The position numbers and the translations under genes were made by a program. Shown in pieces: positions 10,319 to 22,300 of a stretch of 64,000 bases of DNA; positions within the stretch are counted from its first letter, which is position 1; each line of letters starts with the position of its first letter. Under the pieces are notes generated by a model. It had not been told where the DNA came from. It saw only the letters and a program-made list of their open reading frames with translations, and ran no database searches. This stretch comes from Acholoe squamosa (lineage: Eukaryota; Annelida; Polychaeta; Phyllodocida; Polynoidae), in NCBI GenBank assembly GCA_949317995.1, contig OX439040.1, positions 21,757,830 through 21,821,829 of the forward strand, given 5' to 3'.

Positions 10319-13300
10319 GTATTGCTGGCTGTGTTGCCAAATCTACAGTTGCACCATTTGATCGAGTGAAGATTCTCTTACAAGCCCACAACAAACATTA
10401 CAAACACTTAGGTAAGCTGCAAACATTGCTTCTACTTCTACTTTTATTGTTAGTTACTTGCGTGTTATAGTATGTATGTGTCACTATTGGTAATTAATCT
10501 CTCTCTAAATGTCTATAAAGGAATCTAGAGTTCTCTAGAGCCATTTTTCATACGTTTCCCGTTGCCGTCCATGACTTGTACTTGTACTGGTATATAACTG
10601 CTGTTCAAAAGACAGTAATGATGTCAGGACCGTCACAAGGCTACTTTCACTCTTCTAAGCCCCCTGTATCCACTGACAAAATACTGATGAATCAGGCTGG
10701 CATCAGTTAATAAAGCAATGCTGTGATGGTATTGGAAAAACAGAAAAGAGAAAACGCCCACAGTCATGTTGATAATGGGGGATTGTTGACGTACCATTAT
10801 GTAAACATTTATATTGTGTTTTTAACACTAAGACCCTCATAAATCCTCCCCAACTGCGCCAACTGTATACCCAGGTAAAGCCTGATGACACTGTTCTCTC
10901 ATATTATCCTCAAATGGCCATACACACTATGTTGACATTACCCCTATAATAGGCCTGACCCGCATATGTGCATATAAGTTAACTAGGGGCGACTACATAT
11001 ACCGGTTAAACACTACCGGTAGATTATTATATTTAGGGTAGTAACCGGTATATTGAATAATAAAGAGATGAAGTTCGTTACCATGGAAACCACATATTAT
11101 ATATTATCATTATAATAAATACTAGGATGACTTAAGGGTATTTACCGGTATTAACATTATAATAAATAACAAGATGACCCACTAGGGAGATACCGGTATA
11201 TTAACATTATAATAAATACTAGGATGACTTTCAGGTATTTACCGGTATATTAATATTATAACAAGTGATGACGGTATTGAATGGATTACAGGATATGATA
11301 ATAATAATTGAACAGAGACATGTGTTTGGTGGAATTGATCTGAACACACAAAATGGCTTTATTCAAAGCAGTATCAGTCAATAAAAAGTGAACCCTAGGC
11401 TACAATCAGCACCTAGACTAAAATCTTAAAACTAACAATCAATGGAAGACAATTATTAAAAATAAAAATTAAAATTTGTGTCAACCCCCAGCACAGGGGT
11501 GTTGTGCACCGTATGAGTAGTAGAGCCCGACTGCCGATAGAATGGCAGCGCCGGCCTTATATAGCAGGGGGTAGCTTTGCCATAGTTACCAAATGGAGCG
11601 CTGTATTGTTGCGCGCAACAAGTAGTACCGGGAGGGCGGATCACTCGCCGCTGTTAATTATATGCATATACACGAGTGTATATAGTCCCATAAGTTAACT
11701 AGGGGCGACTACATATACCGGTTAAACACTACCGGTAGATTATTATATTTAGGGTAGTAACCGGTATATTGAATAATAAAGAGATGAAGTTCGTTACCAT
11801 GGAAACCACATATTATATATTATCATTATAATAAATACTAGGATGACTTAAGGGTATTTACCGGTATTAACATTATAATAAATAACAAGATGACCCACTA
11901 GGGAGATACCGGTATATTAACATTATAATAAATACTAGGATGACTTTCAGGTATTTACCGGTATATTAATATTATAACAAGTGATGACGGTATTGAATGG
12001 ATTACAGGATATGATAATAATAATTGAACAGAGACATGTGTTTGGTGGAATTGATCTGAACACACAAAATGGCCAACCACCCGGCAAACACATGGAACAT
12101 CACGGAGTAACAATTATTATACATTAATAGAGGGTAATACATCAAGTTTTAACAAATCACAACTTGAATCATGCAAGTACCTATACACACATCTGGATTT
12201 CCAGTTAGAACGTTTCATTATGTCTTCTACTGAAAGGCCAATTGACTTTAGGAAGGTAGCCCCACCATGGCGCAGTGAGTGGGTACTAACATTCTCATTT
12301 ACTAAGCCAATTTTGACAGACAAAAATTTTAAACGCGTATTTACATATGAATATGTCAAGCATTTGCTCCTACCACCAGAAGGAAAACTGAACAGCTTCC
12401 GATTAACATTGCCATTAGCAGTCTGTATCAACTCTGCCAAAATTTTTGATGGGCAAAATGGAGATGACTCATCAAGTACTAGGTATATATCATAAGGGTT
12501 GTGGCCAAACTGGTCTGTCTTAGATGTCCTAATGTGAAGTTTTACATAATCATTAGTTAATACAACATCCCTCACCCTTAGTGAATGTATGGAGTCCACT
12601 ACATGGCAACACCTCAAAACTCCCCTGAACAGTACCAGAATGGCGCACCAGAAAACCCTATCCAATATTAGAGTCATATTCAGGGTTGACAAAATTTTAA
12701 ACATGTCAACAGTGGTAAGTGGGTATTTAACAACTCTGGTTAAACTTTGACACCGCTCAATACCATCTAGAGTCTTTTTCAGGATAAAACTACTACTGTA
12801 GTCAGGGTGACCATGCAACTTCTGAAAAAACCATACATATACATATACCATATAATTTCTGATGGAGACTGGTTTCATCTTATCCGCCAGATAAGTGGCG
12901 TACAAAGAGGCCTGAGATGGCAAACACGGATAAGTTTTTAGGGAAAATTTCCTACAAAATTTGCTGTACCTCTTAAATTGTTGCTTTCTGGTTTTCATGG
13001 TTGTCATGGCAACACCCGAATTCACAAATTCCTCCTGCTTTCTTAACAGGGACCTCAATCTGGGATCTGAAAAAATTTTTTAGATACACATATTATTTTC
13101 AGACAAAGTTTTTTCACACTTGGCAAGAACATTCTTGTAGTCCAATCTTGACAATTGGTCTGCCAGAGTATTATCAGCGGACTTTATATAGGTTGAGTAG
13201 ATATCAATGTTATATACAAAACATTGCCAATAGATTTCACGCAGCCACTCCATACAAAGTGGGTTTTTACTTCTGCCTGTGTTCAACATTGCCAACACCT

Positions 13301-16300
13301 GCATGTTATCCGTTACAGCGTTCAGACGGCAGTTCTTGAATAAATGACCCCATCTCTTTAAACCAGCTAGAACGGGCCATAGTTCATACACATTAATATT
13401 ACGTTCATGAACATCAATATTGTCATACTTTGGAGGGGCAACCCAGTGACCTATACCCAATTTAGAGTTGTCAACGTCATCCCAAGATCCATAAAGGAAA
13501 TCTGTACCACACCATGCTCCATAACCCAGAATGGACGCATCAGATACCATGGGTTTATTATAAACATCATTCAAGATTAAATTTTTGCAATTAAAAATCT
13601 TACAAAAATCCTTCCACCACAAAAAATCCTTTATGATACCTGGATTTAATTTAATGACACCCCTTTCCTTAGCCTTTGCCATCAAGTCAAAAACCCTTCT
13701 ACTGAAAGTACGGCCCCCCCTCACTACCTGGGAACAAAATGACATCAGGCCACCAATACTCTGTAAGGTTTTTTTACTGGCAAATTTCTTATAAATGCAA
13801 CTGTCTATAGCATGGGCTAACTTGTCAACTTTCTCTTTAGGCAATGTTAATTCCATTTTATGGGAGTCAATGGTGATACCTAAAAAGGTACAAATTCTGT
13901 TCGGGTCAGTAACCTTATCTCTGGAAATCTTAAAACCAAAATATTCCATAATTTCGATTAAAAGGTCCCTCTGACGGCGACACTCACTTTCAGAGTTGGC
14001 AATAATGATGAAGTCATCCAGATAGTTGACTAATCTATCAATTCCATAAAAATTTGCCACCTTAGCCAGAAAATCAGAAATTTGGTTGAATATGTAGGGA
14101 GCGCATCTGAGTCCAAAGGTAAGGCGATTATTCTGATAATATTTCTTACCATCGCCCATATCCCATGAAAAACCCTGGAATTTTTGGTGTTCCCCATAGA
14201 CACTGATAGACCTATAGGCGGACTTTAAGTCAACAACACTCATAAAATCATTTTTGTTCAACATTGCCGTGACAGAATTTATGGATTTATATGAAAAAGG
14301 TTTAAAAGTTGAATCCATAAAATTATTAATACTCCTTTTTCTGGGCATACTACAATCAGTAATGGGTCTTAATTTACCGTTACTTTTGGGGACACCGCCA
14401 AGGGCATGTATGCATCTAGGTTTGGAGGTTACTTCAAAAATGGAACCATCCTGGAGTTCTTCCCTAACAATTTCACACATTTCATTATAAAAATTACCCT
14501 GAAAAATTGACTTGTAATTTACACATTCATACTCTGTTTCGCAACCAGGATCAACAATTTTGAAACCTTCTACAAAACCCGACCACAAATAATCTAAGTC
14601 ACGTTTGGGTAAATTTATAACACCTTCCTGTCTTAGGAAACATGCCAATCTACATGGCAAAATTTGGGCCTTGTGGCCACCAATAAAATGTTGACAAGAA
14701 CATGTACCGTCAACACAACTTTGGTAAATGTTTATACTAACATTACCTGAGCACTTTACATCAAAAATGGGATAAAACTCCCCAACATTTGGAATACTCC
14801 TTGTGGTAAAACCGGTAATACTAAGGTTTTCCACAAAATTATTTTCAGAGCTGGCAAAATTCAACAAGTCCACCTCTACTGGTGGCTTTTGACAACATTC
14901 ATCAATAACTGGAATATCTGGCATAACATTGCCAAGAACACAATCCTCAACAGGGGGGTCAACCAACAGTGCCTCTGCAGGGCCAGCTAATCTGGAGGCA
15001 CGACCCTCCCCAGAGGCAACATCCTACTTCTCCGAGCCATTCTTCTGACACTTGTCAGCAGAGTGGTTTCCAGAGTCACATGAGCTACAGACGTGTCTGT
15101 AACGACAGGGATTTAATTTGCAGCCCTCGGGCCTATTGTAAGCATAACAGTGATTTTTTGAGTTAACTGATTTTTTGACAACAGGTTTGGATGACTTAGC
15201 CAACTTTTGGGCTGTGTATGTGCCATCGTAGCTCAAGTGTCTTAGGATGTCACAATTCTCAACAGTTTCAAATGCTCTTATCCCCCTCTTGTCAGCTCGC
15301 TCTTTGACACTCTTGTCATAATTTACAAGTGAGCTGAGGGTAAATATTCTAGTGGCAGATTTCTCCAGCAGCATTTCTATGTGATCAAGAATATATTTTA
15401 CCTCCTCACCTTGTTCAAGTTTGGCACTGACTAAGCGAATATTGACCATTAGTAATTTTTCTAGGCTGTCAACATTTTTTTTATGACCTAAAAAATTTCG
15501 CTGGTCGAACTCACCCCTCGGTTTTCTTGATCTATGCTTGGACCTTGACCTGGAGCGAGAGCTGTCACTGCTGGAGCTCGAACTTGATCTAGATCCACCT
15601 CTCGATCTGTTGTACAGCCGTCGTGGCCTGGAAGTCGTGTCTCGATCGCTGCCCCCGCCGGTGCCCTCTGGAGTCAAAACATCCAACTTATCCAGGATTT
15701 TCGCCAGATTCTCCTCCACAGCCTCCGTCCGGATCTTCAAATCCGTCAGTTCGTCTGACATAGCGTCCGTCATCCCATCAGCGGGTAGAGGATCTGAGGG
15801 CTGGTCTGTAACGGACGACCCAGGAGGCCCTTGCCTTCTGACAGATCTCCTAACACCGCTCGGCGGTCCTGAGTCAGGCTCTAACGTCTTCTTATTTGGT
15901 TTTCTGCGGCCCATCCTGGCCAGAATTTAGGTAGAAACCAACTTTGCCAGGTTAAAAGACGAATGGTAGTGTTGATGAAGCCCAATCAACCTTGGCAACC
16001 GGTAAAAAATTAAAATTTGTGTCAACCCCCAGCACAGGGGTGTTGTGCACCGTATGAGTAGTAGAGCCCGACTGCCGATAGAATGGCAGCGCCGGCCTTA
16101 TATAGCAGGGGGTAGCTTTGCCATAGTTACCAAATGGAGCGCTGTATTGTTGCGCGCAACAAGTAGTACCGGGAGGGCGGATCACTCGCCGCTGTTAATT
16201 ATATGCATATACACGAGTGTATATAGTCCCATAAATCATACTGGCTGCTAGACCAATCATGTATATCATAGCTTTGTGGTATTACCGTAATCTCTCGCGT

Positions 16301-19300
16301 ATAGGACGCGTCTTCTATTCCAAATAAATGCTTGCTGTGCCCTATAGAATCATCCCAAAATCAGGGTGCGTCTTATAGGGGGGAAATTTTTACTATAGAA
16401 CAGTACTAACCTTTCAAAATTCATGCCCTAGGTGTGCCTTACAGTTTTCTTTCAACTCAGGGTGCGTCTTATAGGCGAGGTGCGTCTTATACGCGGGAGT
16501 TAGAGGTAGTACTAGGAAAACATGGACTTTTGTCACATTTTAAAGCCTCTCCATGCGGGTGTGTGGCCATGGTATAGATTGCCTTTCATCACAGGGGCGG
16601 CATTTATGAGTGTTAGCCTTTGTATCTGGTTTGTTAAAATTTTAACCCTCTTGGTACCGCATAACGGCCCATGATCATAACACATGGCTGCAGCCCAGGT
16701 GAATAACTCGCCATTGAAGCACCCATCGATGTAAGCACTAAGGAATTTCCCATAAACTGGGAGATTAGTTTTCACATGATATCAAATATGATGGTTTTGG
16801 CATGGATATTGTCCGCTAGAAGCCACACTCATTGTATAAGCATCACTCCGAGTTGAAGGCAATCCTATAAGGCTATAAGCCGCACCTTTGGCTTGAAAAT
16901 TGGTAGCTTAGTGGGATAGCTCAGTCCTGAACTCTATTGTTGAATACACGTGTATTAGCTGCACCCTGACTTTTTCTTCTATAGACGTAATCCACACCAT
17001 GACCCTGTTCATGTATAGGTCCGGCTTATATATGAGAGTTTAAGGCAGTGTAAAGATAAGGGTTTTCTCATCATTTAATCCATTTTTCATTCCAGGTGTA
17101 TTCTCCACAGTTACCTCTGTGATTAACAAGGAGGGGCCTGCCGGCTTATTTCGTGGAAATGGAGCACAGATGGTCCGCATCTTCCCATATGCAGCGATTC
17201 AGTTCGCTAGCTATGAATACTTCAAAGAGGTAATTTCCACACATCACCCTACTACATATAACTGCATATAAATTTGTTTTATTTTGCGTATTTTTTATAT
17301 TGATTTGTTTCATGTGTATGTCAGTTGTTTGCATATTACTGTATAAAAGATAAGGTTATAACAACAGAAACGCCTACCTGTATTACGAAGAAAGCCTTTG
17401 AAATATACTATATACCGTAATCTCCCGCGTATAAGGCGCGTCTTATACGAGGGGTTTTAGTTCTCAGTGGATCCACAAGGGGGACACCAAGACCTTTCTT
17501 TTGATATCTTACATGCCCCCTTGGTCAAAATAGGACGAAATGGGGCCCAGGAGGGTCCAAGGTGGCCCAAGCTACCCATAGGTTTTTGAATTTTGAAAAT
17601 TCATTCAGTAGAACCAAAGTTATGAATTTTTCATTTTTTTGAGAATTTTCCAAAACTTTAGGTGCGCCTTATACGCGGGGTGCGCCTTATACGCGGGAGA
17701 TTGCGGTAATGTTAATGCTTACACCCATATCAATTGATTTGATGTCTTTGCCCTTCAGATCATGCGGTTACGGATGAACAATTCTCAGTTAGCAAACCTG
17801 GTATCAGGCTCCATGGCAGGTGAGTAGTTAATGGATAACAAAGAACACATTTCATCAAGGAGTGATCATTCAATAACAAAGGGGGTCGTATGGATTTGTG
17901 CTTGGGATTTAGCAATAATAAAAAAACAACTAACAACTTCAAACTCCTCCTGTGGAGCTGTGTAAAATATCAAACCCATACTCGTCAAAAAGTGGGCTCG
18001 GTGTCTGCCACATTTCCTGGTCCTTTAGTTCTTGTCACCTTTATTTTAGATTTTTCTTTTACATCTATGGAGTGGTCATTACATTGTATATATTAACAGT
18101 GGAGGATCGGTGGATGGAAGGAGGGGAAATGGGATGGGGTGTTTCAGTCAATGCGTTATTACTGTATAGTTTAAAGAGCAGAGGCTGATTGGAAACTGTT
18201 GATCCATCTTGGGGCAGGTCAAGAGGGATAGAGTAACTTTACTCATTTCTGCAGAAATTCTATAAACCTTCTTAATAAATAACATTTGTGTATCTTATCA
18301 GGTATGACAGCTGTGATGGTGACATATCCGCTCGACATGATCCGAGCCCGTCTGGCCTTCCAGGTGGCCGGGGAGGATATCTACTGTGGTATCATGCATG
18401 CGATGAAGGTCATCTTCACCAAAGAAGGCGGTTTCACAGCGCTATACAGGGGCATCGTTCCCACCATGATTGGCATGGTACCTTATGCAGGTATGATTGA
18501 AAATGAAATTGTCCTAGAATTTCTTTTCAGCTGTCATTGACCCATTAATGATCATATGATCACCAACTCCAATTTGAAGATAGTGAATATCATTTTCTTT
18601 CATTTTCATTACATGTGTACTGTCACATTTCCCCAGTTACAATCTAATGTAGAAAAAAGTAGCACTTCAGTGTCAAATATAACTGAATAAGCCTCAATAA
18701 TTTTTGTCGTTATAGGTCTGTCTTTCTTTGGATTTGAGACTTTAAAGCGGTTGTGCTTAGAAAAGTTCCCAAAAACTTTTGGGAAGCCAAGTAATAAACA
18801 TCCAGAGAGGCTCGTTCTCATTGTTCCTGCCAAACTGATGTGTGGTGGACTAGCAGGTGCCTTTGCACAGACAGTATCGTAAGTATTCAATCTTTTATGT
18901 GTGGAATTAGTCTTGCTCAAGTCCTTATTGATTTAAATATAAGACTTCTAGTGAATCAGAAGATGATTACTGGAGGGGCGGTTATATAGAGCTTAGAGGC
19001 TGTAGTCAGTCTAGTGTGGACGATATGATCCATTATTTCATGAGTATAGTTTTCACTGGTTGAAAAACACCTTCACTCGGACCAATATACAATTGCATTA
19101 ATCAACCAGCACATACGTGTATATGGACCAACTGATATTCACGGGTTTAGAAGGGATTACATTACAATCTTTTTTTACTTCTGTACAGTTACCCTCTAGA
19201 CGTTGCACGTCGAAAAATGCAGTTGGCAATGATGTTACCAGAATCTCATAAATTTAGGTAAGGCTCTTTTTAAATTCCCCACTGATTATTAAGCCTCCAC

Positions 19301-22300
19301 ACACTTGGCTTGGCTAGAGCATTTGAAGATGGCCCAATGCTAAGAATTATTCCATTACCTTTATAGTCTTAATATAACGCATATGTACATTATCAACCTG
19401 ACCTCATTTAGATAATCTGAGTTGACAAGGACACCTTTTAATGCCCTGCTTTACTAATATCGCCGGGGTTATAAAATAAACCTAGATAACTCTTAAATAA
19501 CAAAGCTAAACATCGCATATTTGCTGCTCCAATTTCTTTGTGTGTAAACTGTGTGAATGTTTTGGCACTAGAATATTTTTTTTATGATTTTCTTCATTTT
19601 TCTAAATGTAAATGGTGTTGCTTACTTGCACCTCGTGTTCACCTCACCCCTGATCCTTTGTTATGCTTGATTTAACATGTGGCATTTACTTTTATTCAAA
19701 CCGTGTGTTCTCCACAGAGGGAGGTAAGAAATGTGTAGTTTACCCTGGACCTTTGTTGTTTTCTGTTATAACCTGCTGCAGTTTTCTGCATTATAGGTTC
19801 AAATGACTTGATGAATTAACAACAAATAATCCTACTCACTCCTAGCAGATTCCATAGTGCTTAAACCTTTAAGAACCTCATGATGCGTAATGTTCCTTTT
19901 GGTCCTAATGTATGACTGCAGTCCTGGCAAGTAACTCGCCACTACTGCATTCCTGCCTGTCCTATGGGATAAACTCTCACTGAGTTGGCGTGATGCAACA
20001 ACACAGTGCTGGCGAGTTACTCACCAATGGTGCATCATAACACAAAGGAACATGAGCCTGGAGGTATCAAATGGTGTTTAAAGGGATAAAATCTTTAAAG
20101 GCAGTGGAAAAAATAGACTGACTTCTTGACCTTCTTAATTGAATAAGGGAAGAATCAGAATAAGGAGGGTAAGAAAGATCAGATAAATAGGATCAGAAAT
20201 GGACCATTTTTCAGTATGGGTATTTGATAAAACTTCCTGGGCTTCTACCTGCAATACCATTATTCCATTTATATGCTTGTACATAGATGCTAAGAATAAC
20301 CAAATATCAGTGGAGAGGTCAACCTTAGACAAGGACCTATTTCTGGAATAACCCTCCCCCTAACCCTTCCTAATCTAGAATTGTTCTATGTATATACGAT
20401 CATATGTGTCTGGTTAGCCTGTCTGGAGTTACATTGACCTTGGGGCTCTTTGCCAACTTTTGGTAATGTGCCAACATTGAGACTTAGACTGGCTCTTTTG
20501 TGTAACTGACCCAATATTACATCTAATACCTGCTTAGGCCACACCAAATAAAATAATTGGTCTATGGATTTTCATTTTTGAAAACTGGAGCGGGAGGGCG
20601 AAATTTTTATTTTATTTTTCTAAAATTTTTTATTTGTCTATGGATTTTCAATATCAAAGATGTGAAGAGGGCGATTTTTTTTTTTTTTTGCTCCTTTTCT
20701 CAAATTTATGTCTACTAGTATTTTGGTTGCTAAATGCAGAATAGACACTGAAATGTTCAAATCTAGAGACCTCTACCTATCCAATGAGTGGTCTGCTGTT
20801 GCTGTATCTTTATTGGTTGACACTGTAAGGACTTTGCAAAAAAATAAAATCAATTTTCCAGAAAAAGATGCGTGCGGAATCCATAGACAAAGTATTTTTC
20901 AATTAAAAATAAAATTTCCATTTAGGAAAATCAGGAGCGGGAAACCCATAGACCAATGTTTTAATTTGGTTTGGCCTTACCTAATGTTTTATTAAGTAAC
21001 ACCCACCTGCCAACAGTGTACTTCCCTTCCTAAAGGCTAACTAAATCGGTAAAGACTTTAAGCATTTTGACAACTCTTAATTACAATGCTATAAGTCCCT
21101 CCCTATGCTAAAACTATTGGGAGCTCCTTACTTTTTGGGGGTCATGGAGTAAGGTCCTGTCATCAATCTGTGATTTCAGAACATTTAGATTTTCTTTACA
21201 CTGATCTCCAATACTGATAAGTGAAAATCAGATGGTGTCATTTCAACTTACTTGACTTTGGCTTTACCCAACAATTTTGGGAAAATTCAAAAGTGTCATG
21301 GCACTCTGTCTATACCGTGAAGCAATGTCTTTTGTCTGTATGAGTAATCCTACCCATGAGTTTATCATGAGTGACTGAGTCCAACCAACCTATGTATTAA
21401 CACTGCTTTCACCCACACTCACATACAGTTCACCTGTACATATAATGTTATCAGTATACACCTGTGCAAGGTTATTATTCATCATGTGTACATAACATGC
21501 CTATCTATATATGGCTTCACCATAGCATCATAATGTCCACATGCAGTTTCTGTTTCCATGTTAGGTATGAAAACACAGCCTGCATATAATATATAATGCA
21601 CTCATATCAGCTTTTGTAGAATGACATAGGTAGTATATTCTAATACTGGTATACATGAATCAATTCACACCATAGAAACTAAAGATTTTTTTTTTCATTA
21701 ACTAAAATGTACTGCTTCCTATTACTTTAAATACACATTTTTAAACTGCCCAATTTTAGTTTACAATGTCTGTCTTAATGTTTACTCCCTATTAACAACT
21801 AAGAACTACCACCAGACCACTGAATATATACACTATTGAGTGATTCTATCAATATTACACATTCTGTTAGTGTTACTTGTCATGTTGCCAACTGTACACA
21901 TCATATATGTTGTTCCACACACCAAACATTCTGTCTATAGGCCACATGTTTAACCCTTTAAGCAAAGCATGGTCCTTAAGCCTACTGGGTTTTGGTCTTT
22001 TAATTATGAATCAATGCAAGGCTAGTGAGAAATTTGATGGCACTGCCTTGATGTATAACACCAACCCTTTGGGACTGTCAGACCTTTGAAACAAGAAGAT
22101 GGCTGAATGCAGGCAGCAAAGAGATTTGCCCTTGTAATTTACTCACAAGGGCAAATCCCTATGCTGCACTTAAGGGGTTAACGCACTATCAGTAGATAAC
22201 TACTGTGTAACCACAATTCTGGTACATAAACATAACTATAATCTGTTTAAATCTTACATCAGAAAGATTACATTGTCTTTCCTCATGCTGTAACCACTAC

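Larger units (their letters stand above)
10975..16234 (-). mobile_element. Complete Ngaro-type tyrosine-recombinase retrotransposon
   Basis: On the minus strand the order is A1 (16234-16005), gag, RT-RNase H, tyrosine recombinase, B1 (12073-11691), A2 (11693-11464), a 106-bp spacer, B2 (11357-10975). This A1-ORFs-B1-A2-B2 pattern of split direct repeats is diagnostic for Ngaro/PAT-type elements; DIRS proper has inverted repeats. Both A copies (230 bp) and both B copies (383 bp) look identical by eye, so the insertion is probably young. There is no obvious target duplication, as expected of recombinase-mediated integration. No methyltransferase frame is present, again fitting Ngaro rather than DIRS. 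It lies antisense in an SLC25A16 intron. The three genes share one reading frame, broken by two stop codons. Confidence 0.88.

Noticed and set aside
11504-11698. Small plus-strand frame, repeated at 16045-16251
   Set aside because: It lies in the A copies of the Ngaro split direct repeats; the duplication of the frame is just duplication of the repeat.
13001-13339. Plus-strand frame of 112 codons within the retrotransposon
   Set aside because: It is antisense to the pol C-terminus and recombinase start, whose catalytic motifs are clear.
15538-15930. Leu/Asp/Glu-rich plus-strand frame of 130 codons
   Set aside because: It is the antisense image of the Arg/Ser-rich tract of gag.
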